Source: Nitrospirae bacterium GWC2_42_7
GTDB lineage: Bacteria; Nitrospirota; Thermodesulfovibrionia; Thermodesulfovibrionales; UBA6898
NCBI GenBank assembly: GCA_001803645.1
Contig: MHDW01000206.1
Span: forward strand, 1-18,196
Length of the DNA: 18,196 bases
Direction of reading: 5' to 3'
Shown: positions 1 through 5,897 of the stretch, piece after piece
Position numbering within the stretch: position 1 is the first letter of the stretch
How the letters are laid out: each line of letters opens with the position of its first letter
Program-made: the position numbers and the translations under genes
The notes under the pieces: generated by a model
The model's input: the letters and a program-made list of their open reading frames with translations, nothing else
Database searches by the model: none
What the model was told of the DNA's origin: nothing

Positions 1-1037
1 TGATCGCTGCTGTGCATCAGGCCTGAAAGGCATATTCCGATCAGCCTTACGCTGTCTCTCAGTTTTATCTCGTCCAAGATCAATAATGCGCTTTTGTATA
101 TCTCGTGCGTGTGATTGGTAGCCTCCGGCAGTGTCGTCTGTCTTGTAAAGGTCTCAAAATCAGGATACCGTATCGTAAGAGATATTTTTCTGCCTTCAAA
201 CCCATATTTTCTCGCCCTTCTTCCGACCATCTCTGAAAGTTTAAGCATATACATCTCTATTTCATTCCTGTTGCTTATATTTTTTTCGAGCGTCATGCTG
301 TGGCCTATGGATTTGGGGTCTTCTTCTTTTGTAATAAGAGATCTTGTGCATATACCCTGCCCCATCATCTTCAGCGTCTCGCCTGTGATACCGAATTTGT
401 TCCTGAGCAGGCTTACAGGCGCCCTGCCGAGTTCACCGCATGTCCTGATCTTTAGTTGCTCAAGCTTTGCAGAGAGTTTACTTCCTATACCCCAGAGGTC
501 ACTGACAGGCAGGTCTTCCAGAACAGTGCTAATATTTTCAGGCCTTATCCATTTCAATCCATCCGGCTTTGCTATGTCGCTCGCAAGCTTTGCCAACAGG
601 ATATTCGGAGCAATGCCGACTGTGCAGTTTATGCCGAATTGTTTTCTTATCTCTGTCTTTATTGAATGTCCTATTTTTTCAGGCCCGCCAAAGAGGTGAT
701 GTGTTGTTGTTACATCCAGAAATGCCTCGTCTATCGAATAAACCTCTATCTCAGGCGTATACCGCCTGTATATTTTTTCGAGTTCAGTGCAGGTATAGGT
801 ATATTTCTCATTGTCTCCTACAACGAAAATAAGAGCAGGGCAGAGTTTCTTTGCTTCGTAAATGTTCATCCCGGTCTTTACGCCGAATTTTCGCGCCTCA
901 TATGAGCGGGTCACTATGATAGTCCTCGCACCTGAACCAATAACAGCGATCGGCTTGCCCCTGAGCTTAGGGTTTGCCTGCTGTTCAACAGAAGCGAAAT
1001 ACGCGTCCATATCTATGCAGAGGATTATGCTGGGCAT
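1..1037 (-). CDS. dinB: DNA polymerase IV, Y-family translesion polymerase (3' end cut by window edge)
   Basis: This gene encodes a Y-family polymerase that copies past damaged template bases. About 345 codons are visible and the frame runs open to base 1, so the stop lies outside; the family is usually 350-410 aa, so little is missing. The start at 1037 is chosen because AGGA lies five bases upstream; an ATG two codons earlier (1043) lacks a spaced Shine-Dalgarno. Palm residues are visible: DMDAYFASVE (D9, D11, likely steric gate F14) and YSIDEAFLD (D103, E104). A helix-hairpin-helix-like stretch follows (LPVSDLWGIGSKLSAKL), then a little-finger domain beginning near SIGHSMTLEK. It lies downstream of lexA and a small DUF6504-like gene, a context that fits SOS repair, although I saw no clear LexA operator in front of it. 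Confidence 0.95.
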   Translation of the reverse strand, partial: MPSIILCIDMDAYFASVEQQANPKLRGKPIAVIGSGARTIIVTRSYEARKFGVKTGMNIYEAKKLCPALIFVVGDNEKYTYTCTELEKIYRRYTPEIEVYSIDEAFLDVTTTHHLFGGPEKIGHSIKTEIRKQFGINCTVGIAPNILLAKLASDIAKPDGLKWIRPENISTVLEDLPVSDLWGIGSKLSAKLEQLKIRTCGELGRAPVSLLRNKFGITGETLKMMGQGICTRSLITKEEDPKSIGHSMTLEKNISNRNEIEMYMLKLSEMVGRRARKYGFEGRKISLTIRYPDFETFTRQTTLPEATNHTHEIYKSALLILDEIKLRDSVRLIGICLSGLMHSSD

Positions 1038-1134
1038 TGCCATCCTACATTACCATGGATTACAGATACGGGCAGGAAATTGTATTTGAGCGGTTTTATT
1101 TTGGCGATATTCAAGCAGATTCACTTAATTCACA

Positions 1135-1274
1135 GAGTTCTCTGATGCGAAAAAAATTGCTTGAATGTATAAGGCCCAACATTTCAGACAATAACAGATT
1201 ACTTGGAATCCGGAGATTATAAAATCTTCAAAGACTATGGATTTCAAGAAATTTTTCTCCGTATCAGAGAACTC
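1135..1274. repeat. Imperfect inverted-repeat element, about 140 bp, upstream of dinB
   Basis: Bases 1135-1165 and 1243-1274 are near reverse complements. The outer 15 bases (GAGTTCTCTGATGCG against CGTATCAGAGAACTC) match at 14 positions, and similarity continues inward through an A-rich block to TTGAA/TTCAA. The roughly 77 bases between the arms show no coding sign. It fills most of the 271-base gap between the small DUF6504-like gene and dinB. It could be a MITE-like insertion or a structured leader or terminator; the sequence alone does not decide. Confidence 0.55.
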
Positions 1275-1308
1275 CACCCTCTTATACATATTTCCTGAAT
1301 GATTCGGG

Positions 1309-1548
1309 TCATGCCTCTATATTCTCGATCTTCCAGAGCAACGAATGCGCATCAAAAGACAATTCATAAAGTGTGCTGCCATCAGTAACAGAGAAGTGAT
1401 AGATGTTGTTCTGCCCTTCTTTTGTCTGCCATGTATACGTAATATCCTTAATCTCAAAGAGCTTTCCTGACCATTTGAATTTCAGGGGCTTTATCCTGTA
1501 CGGAAGCCCGAAAGATGCTATAACATTTATTGTCTCGCCAATTTCCAT
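1309..1548 (-). CDS. Small DUF6504-like protein next to dinB
   Basis: A 79-aa acidic, cytoplasmic-looking protein with no signal peptide or membrane segment. The start at 1548 is backed by AGGA at 1556-1559, six bases upstream. The spacing of aromatic residues (FKWSGKLFEI, ITYTWQTKEG, IYHFSVTDGSTLYELSFD, LLWKIENIE) recalls the small beta-rich DUF6504 family, which I recall as commonly encoded beside Y-family polymerases. That assignment is from memory of the family pattern, not a search. The gene lies on the same strand as dinB and 271 bp upstream of it. Function is unknown; association with translesion synthesis is inferred only from position. Confidence 0.6.
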   Translation of the reverse strand: MEIGETINVIASFGLPYRIKPLKFKWSGKLFEIKDITYTWQTKEGQNNIYHFSVTDGSTLYELSFDAHSLLWKIENIEA

Positions 1549-1613
1549 TTATTTGTCCTGTATCTGTTTAAAAACTATAACTTTAAAATAAAGTCTTTAT
1601 TGACTCAAAAATA

Positions 1614-1692
1614 CCCCTCTCCCAACCCTCTCCCCCAAGGGGCGAGGGTCAGAATGTTTCCCTCCCTTGAGGGGAGGGATTAAGGGAGGGTG
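1614..1692. repeat. C/G-rich dispersed repeat with nested hairpins
   Basis: This intergenic stretch has a C-rich left half (CCCCTCTCCCAACCCTCTCC followed by CCCAAGGGGCGAGGG) and a G-rich right half ending in TTAAGGGAGGGTGA. The halves are imperfect reverse complements, and each carries its own small hairpin around CAAGGGG or CTTGAGGGG. I recall very similar units as multi-copy intergenic repeats in many environmental genomes. It lies 86 bp beyond the lexA stop and may also act as a transcriptional barrier. Only one copy is in this window. Confidence 0.7.
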
Positions 1693-1777
1693 ACTGATAG
1701 TTTTCATGCTTCTCCGTAAATCAATAGGTCTTTCTTTAAGAGAGATTCTGGACAGAATGACAATAGAAAACCATCCA

Positions 1778-2377
1778 TCATATCTTCCTTATCACCCCTA
1801 TGACCTTGCCGATCATCTTCAGATCTTCAGGCTCATAGCTTATTGGTTCCATATTTTTATTCTCCGGCTTAAGTATTACTTTCCTGCTTTTTATGACTAT
1901 TCTTTTTATGGTCGCCTCATCTTCTATAAGGACAACCCCTATTTCTCCGCTCTCGATAGTTTTTTGAGGCCTTATAATCACGTAATCTCCTTCAAATATA
2001 CCTGCATCGATCATGCTGTCGCCTGTCACTTTCAGAGAAAAGGTATCCGAAGAAGGGAAAAGGTTCTTATCGATCAGGATATGCTCATCAATATCCTCTG
2101 CTGCCAGTATAGGTTTGCCTGCCCTTATCCTGCCTGCAACCGGTATCATCACACCCTCCGGAGATCTTAGACCAACTACTTCTATGCCCCTCGATCTATA
2201 GGGAGCGATTTTTATGAATCCCTTTTTCTCAAGTGTCTTGAGGTGTCCCCTCGCAGCAGCCCAGAGGAAACCGAAATGCTCTCCAATTTCCCTTACTGTC
2301 GGCGGATACCCAAGTTTTTGTATGCAGGTGGTTATAAACTCCAGAATGCTTCTCTGTTTCAGCGTCAATTCTTTCAT
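1778..2377 (-). CDS. lexA: SOS repressor LexA (S24 self-cleaving peptidase)
   Basis: A 199-aa LexA, a typical length. It represses DNA-damage genes and cleaves itself when stimulated by RecA filaments. An N-terminal winged-helix domain (residues 1-66, GYPPTVREIGEHFGF then HLKTLEKKGFI) precedes the S24 domain. The Ala81-Gly82 cleavage site (IPVAGRIRAG), nucleophile Ser121 (VTGDSMIDAG) and general base Lys158 (EATIKRIV) are all present. The recognition-helix region reads LWAAARGHLK, unlike the NAAEEHLK or SSTVHGHL versions of E. coli and Bacillus, so the operator sequence probably differs. No Shine-Dalgarno precedes the ATG; the promoter and a palindrome abut it. The gene lies downstream of the pseudopilin gene, separated by a terminator. 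Confidence 0.97.
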   Translation of the reverse strand: MKELTLKQRSILEFITTCIQKLGYPPTVREIGEHFGFLWAAARGHLKTLEKKGFIKIAPYRSRGIEVVGLRSPEGVMIPVAGRIRAGKPILAAEDIDEHILIDKNLFPSSDTFSLKVTGDSMIDAGIFEGDYVIIRPQKTIESGEIGVVLIEDEATIKRIVIKSRKVILKPENKNMEPISYEPEDLKMIGKVIGVIRKI

Positions 2378-2378
2378 A

Positions 2379-2416
2379 TATACATATGTATACTACTTAT
2401 TGGGCAGGCCTGTCAA
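2379..2416 (-). promoter_or_regulatory. lexA promoter with palindromic probable LexA operator
   Basis: Reading the minus strand, a perfect -35 TTGACA (2411-2416) is followed after 18 bases by TATACA (2387-2392). The 14-bp perfect palindrome TATACATATGTATA (2379-2392) covers this -10 box and ends one base before the lexA ATG. A start of transcription about seven bases beyond the -10 would fall at about 2380, so the mRNA would be essentially leaderless. LexA autoregulation is usual, which makes the palindrome the best operator candidate; it resembles neither CTGT-N8-ACAG nor the GAAC-N4-GTTC class. Confidence 0.6.
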
Positions 2417-2443
2417 GGGATTATCCCGGCATTGATTAGGATA

Positions 2444-2494
2444 AACAAAGAGGCAGTCCCATTTACAAAATCAAGATGGGACTGCCTCTTTGTT
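2444..2494 (-). terminator. Strong intrinsic terminator after the pseudopilin gene
   Basis: A perfect 19-bp inverted repeat (2444-2462 with 2476-2494, core GAGGCAGTCCCAT) encloses a 13-base loop. It begins 26 bases after the pseudopilin stop codon. On the minus strand the stem ends in TTTGTT followed by TATCC, a modest U-tract. Its position keeps pseudopilin transcription out of lexA. Confidence 0.85.
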
Positions 2495-2520
2495 AACCAA
2501 CGCTTAAAACTGAATCTGTC

Positions 2521-3063
2521 TTATTGCAGTCTTAATCCTACATCATCACCGGATACTGTTGCATCAGCGTTGGATGTTTGCAATTGTCCATCAGGACCTG
2601 CTGAAATAATCCATACAGGAGCGCCTACGGTTGCAAAATCTTTCGAATTCATCATATACGCATTGCTCCACGGATCTGCGGTAATCCTTGCAATATACGG
2701 CCCCTTCCAGTTGCTATAACAACCGTCATCAATAGGAAGCATATCATTAAAACCCCCTCCGTTCGGCCCAAAACCTTGTGCCACATAATTAGTAGGATAG
2801 TTCCCATCGCTGCCTATTACATCAAATGGTTTGGTCGGATCGCATGCCTGTGAAGCGTCCAGAATAGGCCATTGAGCTGTATCCTTCCTGAAAACAAACA
2901 ATGCAGAGGATATCGACCTTATATCAGCAGAAGCCCTTGTGATCCTTGATTCATCAATCTCCTTGAAGATCATCGGCACCAGAATACCGGCAAGTATTGC
3001 GATAATGCCTGCAACAACTATAACCTCTATAAGAGTGAATCCTTTTCTATTGATCCTTCTCAT
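2521..3063 (-). CDS. GspG-like type II secretion / type IV pilus-type pseudopilin (orphan)
   Basis: A 180-aa prepilin-like protein. The start at 3063 is preferred over the in-frame ATG at 3096 because GGAGG (3070-3074) lies six bases upstream and the longer version would overlap a -10-like TATAAT. A short basic leader ends at the prepilin peptidase site (RKG|FTLIEV, G8/F9), with the conserved Glu at mature position 5 and a hydrophobic helix to about residue 33. The C-terminal half carries the GspG-type pattern GPYIARITADPWSNAY and ISAGPDGQLQTSNAD...GDDVG, which in GspG binds calcium. Cys74 and Cys115 could form a disulfide. No other secretion or pilus gene is nearby, so it is either a solitary pseudopilin working with machinery elsewhere or a specialised filament subunit. 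Confidence 0.88.
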   Translation of the reverse strand: MRRINRKGFTLIEVIVVAGIIAILAGILVPMIFKEIDESRITRASADIRSISSALFVFRKDTAQWPILDASQACDPTKPFDVIGSDGNYPTNYVAQGFGPNGGGFNDMLPIDDGCYSNWKGPYIARITADPWSNAYMMNSKDFATVGAPVWIISAGPDGQLQTSNADATVSGDDVGLRLQ

Positions 3064-3087
3064 CTGCAACCTCCGTTTTGTATTCAT

Positions 3088-3093
3088 ATTATA
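3088..3093 (-). promoter_or_regulatory. Probable -10 box of the pseudopilin gene
   Basis: The minus strand carries a perfect TATAAT here, 24 bases upstream of the GspG-like start codon, leaving a leader of about 18 bases that contains the GGAGG ribosome site at 3070-3074. No good -35 hexamer is seen at the usual spacing, so an activator or alternative sigma factor may be needed. Confidence 0.4.
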
Positions 3094-3168
3094 CAAGCAT
3101 TCAATTAACTCTATCGGCCAACAATAAACAGCTTCTAATCCCCTTCTCCTTTTCGATACAACTAAATC

Positions 3169-3666
3169 TTATTGCTTTCCTGAGGGTTTGTCAAGCCTGG
3201 GGTATATTTCCTTATTATTGGATTCTTCCTCATCAGATGAAGCAACAACTTTCTCTATCAACCACCTCTCCTTATCCTTCATCAGCTCATATGAAACATT
3301 ATAAATAAAACCTTTTTCCTCATATATCTTCTCTCCGCTCCTGATATCCATATGAGCAAAATCCCAGACCTCCCGGGTCATGACAACAGCTTTATCCGAA
3401 CCAGGAAAAGTAACTCCCTGAAAATCTATCTTCTTGAGCTGAGAATGCATACGAATATCAGCCTCTCCCAGAGCTGCCATGTGATAGTAAAGTTTTGTTG
3501 CCTGCTCTTTTGTTGCAACTTCCTGAAGCGGGTTCATATTCAGGCTCTTATATCCTTCGATAAGCAGCTGATTGTATCTGATAACAGTATCCTGTATTCT
3601 TGCTGTCTCCTTACTGCATCCTGATAGCAGAATTAACATTGTGAGTACAGCTATTGCATTTTTCAT
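3169..3666 (-). CDS. Lipoprotein translationally coupled to ccsA
   Basis: A 165-aa predicted lipoprotein. The signal sequence ends in the lipobox LLSGC with lipidated Cys17, followed by SKE, so outer-membrane sorting is possible. The mature part is helical and then beta-rich, with aromatic positions (VWDFAHMDIRSG, FIYNVSYELMKDKERWLIEKV) that resemble the NTF2/SnoaL-like fold; I do not recognise a specific family. It has no CXXC thioredoxin motif, so it is not a CcsX/ResA-type haem-site reductase. Its ATG overlaps the ccsA stop by four bases (ATGA), pointing to translational coupling and a role linked to cytochrome assembly. The acidic, Lys-rich tail looks disordered. Confidence 0.8.
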   Translation of the reverse strand: MKNAIAVLTMLILLSGCSKETARIQDTVIRYNQLLIEGYKSLNMNPLQEVATKEQATKLYYHMAALGEADIRMHSQLKKIDFQGVTFPGSDKAVVMTREVWDFAHMDIRSGEKIYEEKGFIYNVSYELMKDKERWLIEKVVASSDEEESNNKEIYPRLDKPSGKQ

Positions 3667-4490
3667 CTGAAATACTCAGTATGTATTGAACTCTCAACAA
3701 GCGGGACAAAAAAGATCGACACAACAGAGACAATAAAACACAGGACAAAGAAATAAGCGGACTTTTCGCCTTTCCATCCGAAGAAACGTCTTAAATGAAG
3801 ATAAATTCCAAAGAGCACCCATGTTACCAGAGACCATGTCTCAATAGGATCCCAACCCCAGAACCTGCCCCATGACTGATATGCCCATATAGATCCTGCA
3901 AGCATACCTATTGCCCAGAAGGTGAAACCAAAACCCACAAACCTGTAGGCATAGATGTCAAGAGTATCTTTATCTGGAATTCTTTCAAGCCATTTTATTT
4001 TAGTTCTGTTCTTAAGAATATAAAAGACCGAAAGTGCAAGCGCAATCAATATTGTGCCAAGTGCGATTTTATAAAATGTAACGTGAAGGACAAGCCAGAT
4101 ACTTTGCAGGCTTGGAGGAAGTTTTTTCATCTCAGGGTTAAAGAACAGACTCAATGCGATAAGGAGAAAGACTGCGGGAAACGTGAAGATGCTTACAGGC
4201 CTGATCTTCGGGAAAAACCTGCTGAAGGCAAGGAATGTAGCAAGAGCTATCCATGCATTAGAGGAAAGCACCTCATATCTCACCATGTAAGGCCCATGTC
4301 CTGCTATTGCCCACCTGTAAACAAGCGCTATGCCGTGAACAATAAGCCCTGTGGCAACAATATAATAACTTGCTGTTTCAGCTTTTTCCTTTCTGAATAT
4401 CAGGCCGTATATATTTATGACCGATGCTAGCACATAGATGATAACTGCCAGCCAATGAATAGCTGTGTCTATAATAAGCGGATTGTTCAT
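3663..4490 (-). CDS. ccsA: Cytochrome c maturation protein CcsA/ResC, haem-handling subunit
   Basis: A 275-aa polytopic membrane protein of System II cytochrome c biogenesis. With ResB it brings haem across the membrane and attaches it to CXXCH cysteines. The WWD signature is clear (WGRFWGWDPIETWSLVTW, residues 207-224). Conserved-type histidines appear at H52 (LIVHG), H136 (VLHVTFYK) and H232 (YLHLRRF), with another at H270 near the C-terminus. About eight hydrophobic segments are visible, consistent with the family. It overlaps resB upstream and the lipoprotein gene downstream by ATGA junctions, making a coupled three-gene operon. The length is normal for a split ResC rather than a fused CcsBA. 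Confidence 0.96.
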   Translation of the reverse strand: MNNPLIIDTAIHWLAVIIYVLASVINIYGLIFRKEKAETASYYIVATGLIVHGIALVYRWAIAGHGPYMVRYEVLSSNAWIALATFLAFSRFFPKIRPVSIFTFPAVFLLIALSLFFNPEMKKLPPSLQSIWLVLHVTFYKIALGTILIALALSVFYILKNRTKIKWLERIPDKDTLDIYAYRFVGFGFTFWAIGMLAGSIWAYQSWGRFWGWDPIETWSLVTWVLFGIYLHLRRFFGWKGEKSAYFFVLCFIVSVVSIFFVPLVESSIHTEYFR

Positions 4491-5803
4491 TCTGATTTCC
4501 TTCCTCCTAAAGTTTTGTATATTCCTTCGAACTCTTCCATATACAGACTCTCAAATCTGCCGCCCCGGCACAAAAGAGAAAATCCCCCCCCTGATTTTAT
4601 GAGATATATCTCACTGGGAGGCAAGAAATATGTAAGTCCTATGCCTGCAATTATAATAAAAAAACCTATAAAAATTCCCGGCATGCCTGTGATATCAAGT
4701 AAAATTATCCCCGACCATTTTCTAGCATTAACAAGAGCCGCTTTATACGGACCAAGCTGTCCGCTCTCCCCCAACCTCAGAGGGACTTCGCCGATTATCT
4801 TCTCTCCATTTACTAACCTCAGGACCAATAATGGGTTCGAACTGTCCATTGTCTTCTTATCGGCATCTGCAAAATACTTGGCTTTTAGCAAGAATGGCAA
4901 ACCCTCATATTCAAAATTATCATAGCTTGGTTTGTCCCTTTTTGCGGGGTATTCCATATCAAGTCTCATTCTAAATTCATTGCCATCTTTTCCTGAGAGC
5001 ACCACCAGAAAAGTATTTCCGAATGTTCTTCCCTGATAAATCCGAACTCCCTGATAATTGGCTATCTTATTGATTGCGAGTTCATATTTCTTTGTCCTTC
5101 CTTCCGGGTCTATAAAACTCACAACAGATGAAAGGTGTTTCAGGTGATCTGTTTCCCAAAATTCAGGGTTGATTTCTTCAATTTTCACAGCCTCAGGTAA
5201 AAGCAGATTTTCTGCAAGAATGCCTTTTTCCTCTCCGATCAAAGGGCTTCTGGCCGGGAATACTTCTCCCTCAGCCAAGTTGATCTGCCCTCTCCTCTGG
5301 GTCAGCACAATAAGAAGTGATGAGGCTATTACTAAAACAATACCGGAATGAAAAAGCACACTTCCCCAATAACTCCATGGATGTTTAACAAACCTGACAA
5401 CTCCCTTATTCCGGGCAATTTTCATATAGCCCTGCTTTTTCATTGACAGTACAATCTGCTCCAGCGAACTGTTTATTGATATTCCCTGAGTCTCTCGCAT
5501 CTCTTGCAGTTCAAATGTCTTTTTCATAGCAACTTTTATCTGTTCATAAGTAGATAGCGTTATTGAGACAAAAAACATAAACAGAAGAAAAGCAAACCAA
5601 GGGGTAGTATATAAATGGTCAAGACCAACACTGTTAATAAACACAACAAGAGCAGGATGTTCCGAATTCCATTTCGCAATATTTGCAGGTGTTGCGGAGA
5701 ATCTCTGGGGCACAAAATACGCAGCAACTACTGTAACGAGAATTAATGATATAAGCCAGAGGACGGTCTTTCTTGACAGAAAAAAACGCTTTAATGCTTT
5801 CAT
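4487..5803 (-). CDS. resB: Cytochrome c maturation protein ResB/CcsB
   Basis: A 438-aa ResB, the partner of CcsA in System II cytochrome c synthase. Membrane segments are visible near residues 13-31, 67-85, 146-167 (containing FHSG, H152) and 374-394, with a large extracytoplasmic domain between the third and fourth. The motif HPWSYWGSVLFHSG before and within TM3 is typical. The C-terminus after TM4 (PPSEIYLIKSGGGFSL) is cytoplasmic. The gene lies just past the hairpin that ends the giant cytochrome gene, and its stop overlaps the ccsA ATG. No strong Shine-Dalgarno precedes the ATG at 5803. Its presence beside the cytochrome genes suggests it may serve them; it could equally be the genome's general synthase. 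Confidence 0.96.
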   Translation of the reverse strand: MKALKRFFLSRKTVLWLISLILVTVVAAYFVPQRFSATPANIAKWNSEHPALVVFINSVGLDHLYTTPWFAFLLFMFFVSITLSTYEQIKVAMKKTFELQEMRETQGISINSSLEQIVLSMKKQGYMKIARNKGVVRFVKHPWSYWGSVLFHSGIVLVIASSLLIVLTQRRGQINLAEGEVFPARSPLIGEEKGILAENLLLPEAVKIEEINPEFWETDHLKHLSSVVSFIDPEGRTKKYELAINKIANYQGVRIYQGRTFGNTFLVVLSGKDGNEFRMRLDMEYPAKRDKPSYDNFEYEGLPFLLKAKYFADADKKTMDSSNPLLVLRLVNGEKIIGEVPLRLGESGQLGPYKAALVNARKWSGIILLDITGMPGIFIGFFIIIAGIGLTYFLPPSEIYLIKSGGGFSLLCRGGRFESLYMEEFEGIYKTLGGRKSE

Positions 5804-5850
5804 GACTGCTTATTTTAACTTAAAATGAATAAAAACCAGGGGGTAAATTT

Positions 5851-5876
5851 AAGGCCGTGGATAATTCCACGGCCTT
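5851..5876 (-). terminator. Hairpin terminator between the giant cytochrome gene and resB
   Basis: A 10-bp perfect stem (AAGGCCGTGG with CCACGGCCTT) and 6-base loop lie 21 bases beyond the cytochrome stop. On the minus strand it is followed by AAATTT, a weak U-tract; the plus strand has the better TTTTT run. It may act in both directions or only partly, letting some transcription through into resB. Confidence 0.6.
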
Positions 5877-5897
5877 TTTGTCTTTATTTTGAAGGGA

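Noticed and set aside
115..699. 194-aa plus-strand open frame
   Set aside because: It is antisense to dinB, whose protein is unmistakable on the minus strand.
1055..1222. Short plus-strand frame starting ATGGATTACAG
   Set aside because: No ribosome site or family resemblance, and it runs through the left arm of the inverted repeat at 1135-1274.
2403..2442. Possible E. coli-type SOS box near lexA
   Set aside because: No CTGT-N8-ACAG pattern was found; the palindrome at 2379-2392 is a better operator candidate.
3169..3666. Lipoprotein considered as a ResA/CcsX thioredoxin
   Set aside because: It has no CXXC motif and only the lipobox cysteine, so it cannot carry out that redox role.
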